64,000 nt of DNA from assembly GCF_014217875.1 (NCBI RefSeq), contig NZ_CP059060.1, forward strand, positions 372,001-436,000, read 5' to 3'. Positions 1-8,282 of the stretch are shown here, in pieces. Below the pieces are notes generated by a model. The model was not told the origin of the DNA, ran no database searches, and saw only the letters and a list, made by a program, of their open reading frames with translations. How positions within the stretch are numbered: position 1 is the stretch's first letter; each line of letters starts with the position of its first letter. This DNA is from Synechococcus sp. LTW-R. GTDB lineage: Bacteria; Cyanobacteriota; Cyanobacteriia; PCC-6307; Cyanobiaceae. Position numbers and translations under genes: made by a program.

Positions 1-1095
1 GAGGCCCCCGTTGCCCCCCAACGGCCCGCCGCGGCTCCCGCCAACAAGGCCGGTGACGATGAGCTGTTCGACATGAGCGGCTTTGAGGGCCTGAGCATGG
101 CCGATCTGCTCGGCCCCGATGACCGGAACAAGGGCCGTCGCTCTGGCGGATCCCGCATGACGGCCCCCCAGGCGAAGCCTGCCGCTGTCCCCTCCCGCTC
201 GGTCGACGATTTCGACTTCGATGAGGAGGCCTTCCTGGCGGCCCTCGATGAGCAGGACTTCGTGGGCACCACCGGTGAAGTGGTCACCGGCACCGTCATC
301 GGCATGGAGAGCGACGGCGTCTATGTCGACATCGGTGGCAAGGCCCCTGGCTTCATGCCCAAGAAGGAATGTGCGCTTGGGGTGATCACGAACCTCAAGG
401 AGCGTTTCCCCAAGGGCCTGACCGTCGAGGTGCTCGTCACCCGCGAGCAGAACGCCGAGGGCATGGTCACCATCAGTGCCCGTGCCCTCGCCCTGCGTCA
501 AAGTTGGGAGAAGGTCCGCGCCTTGGAGAAAGAGGGCAAGGTCCTGCAGGTCAAAGTCAACGGCTTTAACCGCGGCGGCATCACCTGCGACGTCGAAGGT
601 TTGCGCGGCTTCGTGCCCCGCTCCCAGCTTCAGGAGGGCGAAAACCACGAGGCACTCGTCGGTAAAACCCTGGGCGTGGCCTTCCTGGAGGTCAATCCCG
701 AGACCCGCAAGCTGGTGCTCTCTGAGAAGAAGGCGGCCACCGCAGCCCTGTTCCAGAACCTGGAGGTGGGTCAGTTGGTCGAGGGTCAGGTGGTGGCGAT
801 CAAGCCCTACGGCCTCTTTGTTGATCTGGGCGGCATCAGCGGCCTGTTGCACCACTCGGTGATCACCGGTGGTCAGATGCGTGATCTGCGTGAGGTCTTT
901 GGTCAGGGCGATCGCGTCAAGGCGTTGATCACCGAGTTGGACCCCGGTCGCGGCCGCATCGCCCTGAATACGGCCCTGCTCGAAGGTCAGCCCGGCGAGT
1001 TGTTGATCGAGCGCGACAAAGTCATGGCCGAAGCCGCCGATCGCGCCAACAGGGCTCGTAACGTGCTGCGTCAGCAGGAACAAGCCGCCGGATGA
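1..1095 (+). CDS. S1-domain RNA-binding protein (30S ribosomal protein S1 homologue), 5'-truncated by the window
   Basis: Three S1 (OB-fold) RNA-binding repeats are visible, beginning near TGEVVTGTVIGMESDGVYVD, GKVLQVKVNGFNRGGI and GQLVEGQVVAIKPYGLFVDL. They occupy roughly residues 66-138, 153-218 and 232-300 counted from the ATG at 73. The frame stays open from base 1, with an Ala/Pro-rich stretch before that ATG, so the real start probably lies upstream of the window. Three repeats rather than six is the usual cyanobacterial S1 form. It likely binds mRNA during translation initiation; picocyanobacteria carry two such genes and I infer this is the second (Nbp1-like) type. The stop overlaps the next start (ATGA at 1092), suggesting translational coupling with the Tab2-like gene. 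Family call firm, exact paralogue less so. Confidence 0.88.
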   Translation, partial: EAPVAPQRPAAAPANKAGDDELFDMSGFEGLSMADLLGPDDRNKGRRSGGSRMTAPQAKPAAVPSRSVDDFDFDEEAFLAALDEQDFVGTTGEVVTGTVIGMESDGVYVDIGGKAPGFMPKKECALGVITNLKERFPKGLTVEVLVTREQNAEGMVTISARALALRQSWEKVRALEKEGKVLQVKVNGFNRGGITCDVEGLRGFVPRSQLQEGENHEALVGKTLGVAFLEVNPETRKLVLSEKKAATAALFQNLEVGQLVEGQVVAIKPYGLFVDLGGISGLLHHSVITGGQMRDLREVFGQGDRVKALITELDPGRGRIALNTALLEGQPGELLIERDKVMAEAADRANRARNVLRQQEQAAG

Positions 1096-1991
1096 TTCAG
1101 GCCACCGAGCCCGCGAGTCCTGCCCGCCTGCAGGCGGATTGGGAGCTGGATTACTACTCCCGTCCGATCCTTGAAGAGGATGGAAAGAAGCGTTGGGAGC
1201 TCTTGATTTGCAGCTCCCCTTCCGGCGCTGATCCGGAGCGTTCCTTTCAGTGGGTCATGAGGTGCCCCGCCTCCAGCGTGAACTCCCAGTGGCTGAAGAG
1301 CGCTCTGGAGCAGGCGTTGGAGCAGGCGGATTCTGAGGGGTTTGATCCTCCGCGCAAAATCCGCTGCTGGCGTTCGTCCATGCGCACGATGGTGCAGCGG
1401 GCCGCTGAGCAGCTGGGCCTTGAGCTGATTCCCAGCCGCCGCTGTTACGCCCTGGTGGAGTGGCTCCAGGAGCGTCAAGCCACGGTTTATCCCGAGGAAG
1501 AGGGCTACATGGCTGGCCCACTCGCACCTCCTCCGCAGCCGATTCAGCCCGTCGCTGTTCCCCTGCCGGAGGCGGCCCGCGGCGACAGCTGGTCTTGGGC
1601 CTCCCTGCCGATCGGCGTCCTGCGCGAGGCGATGACCTGGAACACCAGCTTCTCGGGACTCGTCCCCTTGCCGGCGTCCCTGGACAATGAGCTGATGGTC
1701 AGTGGCCTGCGCCTGTTCAGCGCGAGCCGCTCCCTCGCGATTGCCGGTTGGGTCTCCGGCCTGGAGCCCGTGCGACTGGAGGTCTCTGGTCAGCAACTTG
1801 TGCTGGAGGCGGGGCAGGAGGATCGCTGGCTTCTCGGTCAGCTGGAATCCGAAGAAGCCGAGGCCGCCGCTGGGGCGTTCCTCGCCGCCCGCGGCCAAGC
1901 CGGTGGTGTGCAATTCCTGGCCGTGCAATCCAGTCCCGATCAACCCGGTTTTGATGGCTTCTGGATCCTCCGGGACCTTCCCGATGCCTAA
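1092..1991 (+). CDS. Tab2/Atab2-family RNA-binding protein (DUF1092)
   Basis: The N-terminus carries the family signature WELDYYSRPILEEDGKKRWE (residues 17-36) followed by LLICSSP. The 299-residue length matches cyanobacterial and chloroplast Tab2/Atab2. In algae and plants this family binds A/U-rich mRNA leaders and is needed for translation of photosystem I subunits; the cyanobacterial role is inferred from that. The C-terminal region holds the second conserved block, ending GFWILRDLPDA. It overlaps the S1-domain gene by four bases, so the two RNA-binding proteins are probably co-translated, which fits a joint role in translation. No membrane segment or signal peptide is seen. Confidence 0.9.
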   Translation: MIQATEPASPARLQADWELDYYSRPILEEDGKKRWELLICSSPSGADPERSFQWVMRCPASSVNSQWLKSALEQALEQADSEGFDPPRKIRCWRSSMRTMVQRAAEQLGLELIPSRRCYALVEWLQERQATVYPEEEGYMAGPLAPPPQPIQPVAVPLPEAARGDSWSWASLPIGVLREAMTWNTSFSGLVPLPASLDNELMVSGLRLFSASRSLAIAGWVSGLEPVRLEVSGQQLVLEAGQEDRWLLGQLESEEAEAAAGAFLAARGQAGGVQFLAVQSSPDQPGFDGFWILRDLPDA

Positions 1992-1999
1992 CGGGCGCC

Positions 2000-2824
2000 A
2001 TGGCTGAGGCCGTCGAGGCCCCCTTCAACCGCCCCGATGCTGGTTTCAATGCCCTTGAGGGCTGGACCTGGATCGGCTGCTACGGGGGCTACTACCTCCA
2101 GTCCAATCTTCTGGAGGCCTTTGAACATGGCTTCTTCACCCGCCAGTGGCAGGGCCGGGGGCCTGACGTGTTGGCGGGTTATCTCAGCGCTGGCGTCAGC
2201 GTTCACCGTCCCCAGCAGGTCCACGGCGCCGTGGTGCTGCCGGCGAGCCAGGCCGCCTCAGAACCTTGGCCCGACGCCGATGGCCTGGTCGCCGATGCGG
2301 GGGGTCAGAGCCTGTGGGTCTGCGGTGCTGACTGCACTCCGGTGCTGTTGGCGGATCCCCGCTCCGGCCAAGTCGCGGTCTGCCATGCCGGTTGGCGCGG
2401 GGTGGCCGGTGGGATTGTTCTCGAGGCGATTCGCCAGTTGGAACAGCGCGGTTGCCAGCGCCATGATCTGCTGATTGCTCTGGGGCCAGCCATCAGCGGG
2501 CCCGAGTATCAAGTGGAGCCGTCCGTCCCTGCGGCGATTGCCGCGCAGCTCCAGCAGCTCGATGGGTCCCTGTCTTTGGAGGCCGCCCTGGCGGCTTTGG
2601 AGGCCTGCGCTGCCCTCAAGCCGGATCCCGATCCAAGCCGTCAGCGCTTGGACCTGCGTTTGGCGACTCGTCTGCTCTTGGAGCGGGCCGGAGTTCCCGC
2701 CGATCAGATCAGCGTCTGCCCGCTGTGTACGGCGTCTGAGCCCCTGCTGTTCCATTCCTGGCGCCGCGATCAGGTGAAGGCGGTGCAGTGGAGCGGCATC
2801 GTCTCCCAGCAGCTGCCTAGCTGA
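2000..2824 (+). CDS. pgeF: Polyphenol oxidase/laccase-domain protein, peptidoglycan-editing factor PgeF (YfiH)
   Basis: The protein shows the YfiH/DUF152 signature: GFFTRQWQG near the N-terminus, QVHGAVV, the metal-site motifs CGADCTPVLLAD and CHAGWRG, and SVCPLCT near the end. The Cys and His residues of the purine-nucleoside-phosphorylase/laccase fold are present (C, H and H in VHG, DC and CHAGW). Known members act as multicopper-like oxidoreductases, purine nucleoside phosphorylases, or editors of UDP-MurNAc-L-Ser in peptidoglycan synthesis. Which activity applies here cannot be read from sequence. The gene follows the Tab2-like gene by eight bases, and its 3' end overlaps the convergent photolyase-family gene by eight bases. 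Confidence 0.88.
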   Translation: MAEAVEAPFNRPDAGFNALEGWTWIGCYGGYYLQSNLLEAFEHGFFTRQWQGRGPDVLAGYLSAGVSVHRPQQVHGAVVLPASQAASEPWPDADGLVADAGGQSLWVCGADCTPVLLADPRSGQVAVCHAGWRGVAGGIVLEAIRQLEQRGCQRHDLLIALGPAISGPEYQVEPSVPAAIAAQLQQLDGSLSLEAALAALEACAALKPDPDPSRQRLDLRLATRLLLERAGVPADQISVCPLCTASEPLLFHSWRRDQVKAVQWSGIVSQQLPS

Positions 2825-4511
2825 GATCGAAGCTCAGCTGTCCCTCTGCGGCTTTGCTGCGGCGCGATGGACGTGCGGCGGCCCGCGGGCGCCGGGGGGC
2901 ACGTTCTGCGTCCTCATCGGTTTCCGCGGAGCGCCGCAGGCTGAACCAGCTCAACAGCGCCATCCAGCCCTCTTGGTCGAGCCGATCGAGGTCGACCGCT
3001 TCGGGGTAGAGCTCCGGTGAGCGCTCCTGGGCCCAGAGCACCTGACTACCGGCAATACGATCGCTGCCAAAGGGGGTCAAGTCCTCCGGAAGCCGAGCCA
3101 AGGCCCGCGGGATGGCTCCGATGCCGTGGCGTGTGCTGCTCAATGTCTCCAGCCGCGCCTGTCTCGCCTGTTCGTAGTTCAGGACTGGGGTTGGGTAGTC
3201 CGCCAAGGCCGGCGGCTCCCCGAGTTGGTCGTTGGTGAGGCGCTCGAGCTGCGGCAGCCAGCGGCGAATGAAGAGGCCATGGGGATCGCAGCGATTCACC
3301 GCGACTTGGCCTGGGTGATAGATCCGAGTCCAGGCCTTGGTGCCCCGATAGGTCGCTCCGGCCTGCATCGCCCATTGGTAGTGGTCGATCGGACAGTCCC
3401 CATCGATCAGGTGCCGCATGAAATGCAGTGCCCCGTAGCGCCAATCGATCCCGCAGAGGTTGCTGAGAAAGCTGGCGTAGATCGCGCGGCTGCGGAAGTT
3501 CAGCTCCAACCAGCCACCGCCTCCCCGCAGGCAATGGGCTGCCGCGTCCACGATCGGAAAACCGGTGCGTCCCTCTTTCCAGGCCTCGTAGAGCTCCGTT
3601 CGCTCGGCTGTCAGAGGGGTGTTGTCATCGAAGGCGTTCCAGAGGGAGCGCAATTCCAGCTGCGGGAGATAGCGAAAGCGTTGGTGAATCGAGCAGCCCC
3701 AGCGCAGCCGGCTGAACAGTTGCTGGATGCTGCGCAGTCGGCTGCGGTCGGCTTGATCCCGGGCCTGTTGACCGGCGGCTGTGAGTCGCTGGAGGCACTG
3801 CCTGGGGCTGACGACGCCGAACTTCAGGTACGGGCTGAGCCCGGAGGTCACCTTGGCGGAGGGATAGCTCAGTTCCCAGTAGTAGGTCCGAGCATCGGGA
3901 CCCTCGAGAAACCGATCCAGCCGCTGCAGGGCCGCTGCGGTCCCGGCTTCTGGAATCGGTTTGCCATCCCTGAAGAGCCCGAGCTCACGCAGGTCCGGGA
4001 CCGGCGTGTCCGGGACCTGTTCAGGCACGACAACGCGTTGCGGTTCGGGCATGAGCGCTGCGGCCATTGCTCCATGCCACTGACGGTTCCATGCGCCGTA
4101 GGGCTGCAGCTCGGCGCTGGCCCCCGCCGGTTCGATCCACTCCAGGCTGACGCCGTTGTCCTGCAGGGCGCGGCCAACGCGGGCATCACGGACCCGCCCG
4201 ACGAGGCGCTCACTGTCGGTATGGGCCAGGACCTGGCGGCAGCCGTGGCGTTGGGCAAGGCGAGGCAGAACCTGTTCCGGTCGTCCCCGCTCAATCAGTA
4301 ATCGCCCCCCCAGTTCCCGCAAACGTGCATCCAATGCACGCAGGGAATGGAGCAAAAACTCAACACGAGCGACGGCAGTCTCAGCATGAAACAGCAAGGC
4401 GTCATCCAGGACAAACACAGGGATGACAGACCCTCTTGAACAGGCCTTAACCAATGGTTCGTGATCTTGCGTGCGCAAATCACGGCGATACCAAACCAGC
4501 GTCGGCGGCAT
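2817..4511 (-). CDS. Cryptochrome/DNA photolyase family protein
   Basis: The N-terminus LVWYRRDLRTQDHEPL is the photolyase alpha/beta (antenna) domain. The FAD domain follows from about residue 200, with SGLSPYLKFGVVSPRQCL, EGRTGFPIVDAA, FLSNLCGIDWRYGALHFMRH and DHYQWAMQAGATY. The 564-residue length is slightly long because of a basic, low-complexity tail rich in Arg and Ala. Class I CPD photolyases have an NNGGWQW loop next to the flavin; here the same place reads PIDHYQW, so both the flavin-facing and substrate-side residues differ. It could be a CPD photolyase of a divergent clade or a cryptochrome-like sensor. The start at 4511 gives the canonical N-terminus. It is divergent from cyAbrB. 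Confidence 0.87.
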   Translation of the reverse strand: MPPTLVWYRRDLRTQDHEPLVKACSRGSVIPVFVLDDALLFHAETAVARVEFLLHSLRALDARLRELGGRLLIERGRPEQVLPRLAQRHGCRQVLAHTDSERLVGRVRDARVGRALQDNGVSLEWIEPAGASAELQPYGAWNRQWHGAMAAALMPEPQRVVVPEQVPDTPVPDLRELGLFRDGKPIPEAGTAAALQRLDRFLEGPDARTYYWELSYPSAKVTSGLSPYLKFGVVSPRQCLQRLTAAGQQARDQADRSRLRSIQQLFSRLRWGCSIHQRFRYLPQLELRSLWNAFDDNTPLTAERTELYEAWKEGRTGFPIVDAAAHCLRGGGGWLELNFRSRAIYASFLSNLCGIDWRYGALHFMRHLIDGDCPIDHYQWAMQAGATYRGTKAWTRIYHPGQVAVNRCDPHGLFIRRWLPQLERLTNDQLGEPPALADYPTPVLNYEQARQARLETLSSTRHGIGAIPRALARLPEDLTPFGSDRIAGSQVLWAQERSPELYPEAVDLDRLDQEGWMALLSWFSLRRSAETDEDAERAPRRPRAAARPSRRSKAAEGQLSFDLS

Positions 4512-4559
4512 TGATTGAAAAAAACTCCCGAAAAATCTGCAAATTGGAGACGATCAGCC

Positions 4560-4594
4560 TTGTGCAATTGCAGGCTGAGTGTGATGATGCACAA
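4560..4594 (+). promoter_or_regulatory. Nested inverted repeats in the cyAbrB upstream region (operator candidate)
   Basis: Upstream of the cyAbrB start at 4615 the sequence has TTGTGCA (4560-4566) matched by its reverse complement TGCACAA (4588-4594). Inside the left arm is a perfect ten-base palindrome TGCAATTGCA (4563-4572), and the right arm runs on into TGCACAAGTTGCA. This sits 20-55 bases before the start codon, where an operator or autoregulatory site would lie. No regulator can be assigned from sequence alone; cyAbrB autoregulation is an inference. Confidence 0.4.
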
Positions 4595-4614
4595 GTTGCA
4601 TAACTATTGCTCTC

Positions 4615-4980
4615 ATGCTCACCGGAGCTGATCTCCTCGCCAAGGTCAAAGAAATGGGCGACGTGAGCAAATCCGACGTCGTACGTGCATGCGGATATGT
4701 CTCCACGAAGAAAGACGGCAGCGAAAGGCTGAATTTCACGGCGTTCTACGAAGCCCTGCTCAACGCGAAGGGCGTTGATTTTGGCGGTTCCAGCGCCAAG
4801 GTGGGCAAAGGTGGCCGCAAGTTGAGCTTCACCACCAAGGTGCAGTTCAACGGCAACCTGATGGTGGGCAAGGCCTATACCGCCCTGCTGGACCTCAAGC
4901 CCGGTGACGAATTCGAAATCAAGCTGGGTCGCAAGCAGATCCGCTTGGTTCCCCTGGGCGCTCCTGACGAAGAAGAGTGA
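4615..4980 (+). CDS. AbrB-family transcriptional regulator (cyAbrB)
   Basis: This 121-residue protein matches the cyanobacterial cyAbrB family. The N-terminal conserved segment is LTGADLLAKVKEMGDVSKSD, then RACGYV and FYEALLNAKG. The swapped-hairpin AbrB DNA-binding domain is at the C-terminus around LSFTTKVQFNGNLMVGKAYT and LKPGDEFEIKLGRKQIRL. In cyanobacteria these regulators act on nitrogen and carbon metabolism genes and behave like nucleoid proteins. It is the only clear transcription factor in the first 17 kb. A palindrome-rich upstream region (4560-4594) suggests regulation at its own promoter. The 3' end overlaps the convergent FAD dehydrogenase gene by 62 bases. Confidence 0.92.
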   Translation: MLTGADLLAKVKEMGDVSKSDVVRACGYVSTKKDGSERLNFTAFYEALLNAKGVDFGGSSAKVGKGGRKLSFTTKVQFNGNLMVGKAYTALLDLKPGDEFEIKLGRKQIRLVPLGAPDEEE

Positions 4981-6616
4981 TTCCAATGGCCTCCGCGACG
5001 CGGATGCCATCCATCGCAGCGGAGAGGATTCCACCGGCAAAGCCGGCCCCCTCTCCAGCCGGATAAAGCCCTGGGGTGTTCACGCTCTCCAGGGCTTTTG
5101 TTCTGGGAATGCGCACCGGCGAAGAGGTGCGGGTTTCAACGCCTGTCAGCAGCGCATCGTCCATGGCGTAGCCAGGGATGGACTGGTTGAACTGCGGGAG
5201 CGCCTCCCGCAGGGCCTTGATCACAAAGGCCGGTAAGGCTTGCCCCAGATCCGCCGGCACCACGCCGGGGTTGTAGGAGGGCTTGATCGTCCCCAGTGCA
5301 GTGGGTGCGGCGTTGCTGGCGGCGAGGAAGTCACCCAGTCGCTGCCCCGGTGCGGCATAGCTGCTGCCACCGAGCTCAAAGGCCTTGGCCTCCCAGTGCC
5401 GTTGAAAAGCAATGCCCGCTAAGGGGTCCCCCGGGTAGGCGCCGTAGCTCTCGACGTCGTCGGTCTCGATGTTGACGACGATGCCGCTGTTGGCATTGCG
5501 CTCGTTGCGGGAGTGTTGACTCATCCCGTTGGTGACGACCCGCCCCGCCTCCGAGGTGGCCCCCACCACGAGGCCGCCCGGACACATGCAGAAGCTGTAG
5601 ACGCAGCGGCCGTTGCTGACGTGTTTGACCAGCTTGTATTCCGCGGCCCCGAGCCGAGGATGGCCGGCGCATTCCCCCCAGCGGGCGGCATCGATTAACG
5701 GTTGGGGGTGCTCGATGCGAAAACCCACCGAGAAGGCTTTGCGCTCCAAGGTCACCCCCTTCTCGTGGAGCATGGCGAAGGTGTCCCGGGCGCTATGGCC
5801 CACCGCCAGCACCACCTGCTGAGCCGCGATGCGCTGGCCGTCCGCCAGCTCCACACCGCAGAGGCGGCGGCCGTCTTCCAGCGGCTCAAAACAGAGCTGA
5901 CTGACCCGGCTTTCGAAGCGAATCTCCCCACCCAGCTCCCTGATCTTGCGGCGTAGGCCCCGCACCACGGTGGCCAACTTGAAGGTGCCGATGTGGGGAT
6001 GGTGTTTGACCAGGATTTCTGGGTTGGCGCCCGCCGCCACGAGTTCTTCGAGCACCTTGCGCCCGAGGTGCTTCGGGTCCCGGACCTGGCTGTAGAGCTT
6101 CCCGTCGGAGAAGGTGCCCGCACCCCCTTCGCCAAATTGCGCGTTGGATTCGGGGTTAAACGGTTGGGTCCGTCTCCAGAAGCCAAAGGTGTCCGCCGTT
6201 CGCTCCTTGACCGGCTTGCCGCGCTCCAGGAGCAACGGCTTTAGACCCATCTCCGCGAGGACGAGGGCGCAGAAATAGCCGCAGGGGCCCGCGCCGACTA
6301 CCACCGGCCGGGGGGGTGCTTGGCTGCCGGGGCTGACCTGGCCTACGAGGCGATAGCGCGTGTCGCTGGCCGGCTGCAGGTGCGGGTCACGCTTGAAGCG
6401 TTTGAGCAGTTGGCGCTCGAGTTCCGGTTGGAGTTCCAGCTCCAAGCTGTAGGCGATCTGAATCGCCGACTTGCGCCGGGCGTCCACGCTCTCTTTGACC
6501 ACGCGGTGCTTGAGCAGCGCCGCCGGATCGATCTTGAGGCGTTTGCAGACGGCTGGAGCGAGATCCGCCTCCTCGTGGTCGAGTGGCAGTTTCAACTCGC
6601 TCAGTCGCAGCACCAC
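4919..6616 (-). CDS. NAD(FAD)-utilizing dehydrogenase (COG2509-type FAD-dependent oxidoreductase)
   Basis: The N-terminal lobe (LRLSELKLPLDHEEADL, then a Lys/Arg-rich stretch) precedes a Rossmann FAD motif, VVVGAGPCGYFCALVLAEMG. Later come FGEGGAGTFSDGKLYSQV, CMCPGGLVVGAT and the C-terminal flavin motif YPAGEGAGFAGGILSAAMDG. This pattern is typical of the roughly 550-residue uncharacterised dehydrogenases. I chose GTG at 6616 because AAGGAGG lies ten bases upstream; GTG at 6613 is the alternative. The frame is open further upstream to 7255, but that part is antisense to the neighbouring MBL-like gene and looks like a shadow. Substrate unknown. The 3' end overlaps cyAbrB by 62 bases. Confidence 0.88.
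   Translation of the reverse strand: MVLRLSELKLPLDHEEADLAPAVCKRLKIDPAALLKHRVVKESVDARRKSAIQIAYSLELELQPELERQLLKRFKRDPHLQPASDTRYRLVGQVSPGSQAPPRPVVVGAGPCGYFCALVLAEMGLKPLLLERGKPVKERTADTFGFWRRTQPFNPESNAQFGEGGAGTFSDGKLYSQVRDPKHLGRKVLEELVAAGANPEILVKHHPHIGTFKLATVVRGLRRKIRELGGEIRFESRVSQLCFEPLEDGRRLCGVELADGQRIAAQQVVLAVGHSARDTFAMLHEKGVTLERKAFSVGFRIEHPQPLIDAARWGECAGHPRLGAAEYKLVKHVSNGRCVYSFCMCPGGLVVGATSEAGRVVTNGMSQHSRNERNANSGIVVNIETDDVESYGAYPGDPLAGIAFQRHWEAKAFELGGSSYAAPGQRLGDFLAASNAAPTALGTIKPSYNPGVVPADLGQALPAFVIKALREALPQFNQSIPGYAMDDALLTGVETRTSSPVRIPRTKALESVNTPGLYPAGEGAGFAGGILSAAMDGIRVAEAIGITLLRQERPGEPSGSACDPA
5065..5099 (+). terminator. Terminator-like hairpin downstream of cyAbrB
   Basis: AAAGCCCTGG (5065-5074) and CCAGGGCTTT (5089-5098) form a perfect ten-base-pair stem with a 14-base loop, followed by one more T. 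It lies 84 bases after the cyAbrB stop and inside the opposite-strand coding region of the FAD dehydrogenase, where the same bases encode part of a conserved motif (ALESVNTPGLYP). It may therefore be a terminator or a codon coincidence. Confidence 0.45.
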
Positions 6617-6700
6617 AGGTTCTGAGCCTCCTTGCTGTATTCCAGCACCGCACTGCGCCGGCTTCCGCTGCCTAGCCTCCCCGGCAGTTGTGTTGACGCC

Positions 6701-7483
6701 GTGGAAGCGACCTATTTCGGGGCCAATGGTTGGTTGCTGGAATGGTCCGGACTGCGGGTGCTCGTCGACCCCTGGTTTCGCGGCCCGCTGGTCTTTCCTC
6801 CAGGGCCTTGGTTTTTTCAGGGGGAGTTGTCCCAGGCGTTGGACCTGCCAGGGGAGCTGGACCTGCTGCTGCTGACCCAGGGCTTGGATGACCATGCCCA
6901 TCCGGAGACCCTGGTGCTGCTGCCTCGCTCCCTGCCGGTGGTGGGGTCCCTGAGTGCGGCCAAGAAGGTGCAGCAGTTGGGCTTCACCCAGGTCACGGGA
7001 CTGCGCCCTGGCGAGACCACGACCGTCGGGGAGCTGGCGATCCAAGCCACGGCCGGAGCGCCGGTTCCCCAGGTCGAGAACGGCTACCTGCTGCGCCACC
7101 CCGAAGCCAGCCTCTATCTCGAGCCCCATGGCTATCTCGCGGCGGATCTGCCGCCGGAACCCCTGGATGCCGTGATCACACCCGTCGTGGACCTGGGACT
7201 TCCCGTCGCCGGGGCCTTTGTGCGCGGTCAGAGCGTCTTGCCGGAGCTGGTGCAACGCTTCTCACCGCGGACGGTCCTGGCGAGCACGACCGGCGGCGAG
7301 GTGCGCTTCAGCGGATGGCTGAACCGTTGGCTCTGGCAAAAGGGAAGCGTCGCCGCGGCCCATCAGGCCCTGAAGGCAGCGGCTCAGTTGATCGATCCTG
7401 TCCCGGGTACCCGCTATGCCCTGGGGAGTGGTCATGGGGAACACCGTCCTGATCCGCTGGGGTCTCTGCTGGGTTCTGACTAG
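6701..7483 (+). CDS. Metallo-beta-lactamase-fold protein with degraded metal site
   Basis: The opening EATYFGANGWLLEWSGLRVL and VDPWF resemble UlaG-like MBL-fold hydrolases, and LDLLLLTQGLDDHAHPETL lies where the HxHxDH metal motif should be. Here the two first histidines are replaced (TQGLDDH), leaving only DH, so catalysis is doubtful. GTG at 6701 gives the family-typical N-terminus; an ATG at 6632 in frame would add 23 unsupported residues and nearly abut the divergent gene. No signal peptide is evident. The gene is divergent from the FAD dehydrogenase, and their start codons are about 85 bases apart, so they probably share a promoter region. Function unknown. Confidence 0.75.
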   Translation: MEATYFGANGWLLEWSGLRVLVDPWFRGPLVFPPGPWFFQGELSQALDLPGELDLLLLTQGLDDHAHPETLVLLPRSLPVVGSLSAAKKVQQLGFTQVTGLRPGETTTVGELAIQATAGAPVPQVENGYLLRHPEASLYLEPHGYLAADLPPEPLDAVITPVVDLGLPVAGAFVRGQSVLPELVQRFSPRTVLASTTGGEVRFSGWLNRWLWQKGSVAAAHQALKAAAQLIDPVPGTRYALGSGHGEHRPDPLGSLLGSD

Positions 7484-7498
7484 GGTTGACCTTTCTTG

Positions 7499-8269
7499 AT
7501 GGCTCGCATGCTCTCGCGCTTTCCCGCTTGGTTGAAGCCGATGGGCCGTCAAGCGGCCTCCCTGCTGGCCCCCGTCGCTGTCCTGGGCGCCATGGCCGCT
7601 GGTCCGGCGCTGGCCATCCCCGAAGCCGAGGCCATCAAGAAGCTTCAGGTGATCCCGGTGTTTGTGATCACCGATGCCAACGGCATTCCCCTGCCGATCC
7701 CCCGGGATGAGGCCCTGGTCCTGCCCCTGTATCTAGAGAGCGATCGGGCCAATGCCGAACTCAAGGCGCTGCTGAAATCGAACCCGAGCCTGAAGGCCAA
7801 CGTCACCCCCGTTCCACTCAACGTGATGAACGAGAAGGTGGTGGAGCTCAACAAGCAGCTCAAGGACAAGAGCAAGCCACTGGTGGCTCCGGTGGTCATG
7901 AATGACGCCGACATCAAGCAGGCCTACACCTTGCTGAAGCAGGAGGGCCTCAGCGATGAGGAGATCAAGAAGGGCCTCAACGTGGCCGTGTTCTTCACCC
8001 AGCCCTTCCTGACCCTGAACACCCCTGATGGCCCCCGGGGTGTCTTCTTCCTCAGCTACGACGAACTGCAGAAGGCCCTCTCGAACGTGCCCCAGGCCGA
8101 GCGCGGCAAGCTCAAGCCCCGCGTGGCTGACCTCACGGCGGTGCTCTCCCAGATCAGCAAGGCCAAGGAAGACAGCTTCGTGATCTTCCCCACCCGCGAG
8201 TATTTCCGACTCGTGGAAGAAGGCCGGACCAAGGCCCAGTCCACCCCTCAGACCAAGCCCGCCAAGTAG
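7499..8269 (+). CDS. Tic22-family protein
   Basis: After a hydrophobic targeting segment ending near MAAGPALA (residues 25-40), the mature protein starts IPEAEAIKKLQVIPVFVITD. It contains PLYLESDRANAELKAL, VPLNVMNEKV, VAVFFTQPFLT and FFLSYDELQKALS, all typical of Tic22. In chloroplasts Tic22 is an intermembrane-space import factor; in cyanobacteria the homologue is a periplasmic/thylakoid-associated protein linked to outer-membrane protein biogenesis. About 256 residues is the normal length. ATG at 7499 was preferred over TTG at 7496. It follows the MBL-like gene by 15 bases and converges on a small membrane protein gene. Confidence 0.85.
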   Translation: MARMLSRFPAWLKPMGRQAASLLAPVAVLGAMAAGPALAIPEAEAIKKLQVIPVFVITDANGIPLPIPRDEALVLPLYLESDRANAELKALLKSNPSLKANVTPVPLNVMNEKVVELNKQLKDKSKPLVAPVVMNDADIKQAYTLLKQEGLSDEEIKKGLNVAVFFTQPFLTLNTPDGPRGVFFLSYDELQKALSNVPQAERGKLKPRVADLTAVLSQISKAKEDSFVIFPTREYFRLVEEGRTKAQSTPQTKPAK

Positions 8270-8282
8270 GGCTACTCAGCGG

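Noticed and set aside
6617-7255. N-terminal extension of the FAD dehydrogenase frame
   Set aside because: It lies opposite the MBL-like gene and has no protein-like pattern; GTG 6616 has a good ribosome site.
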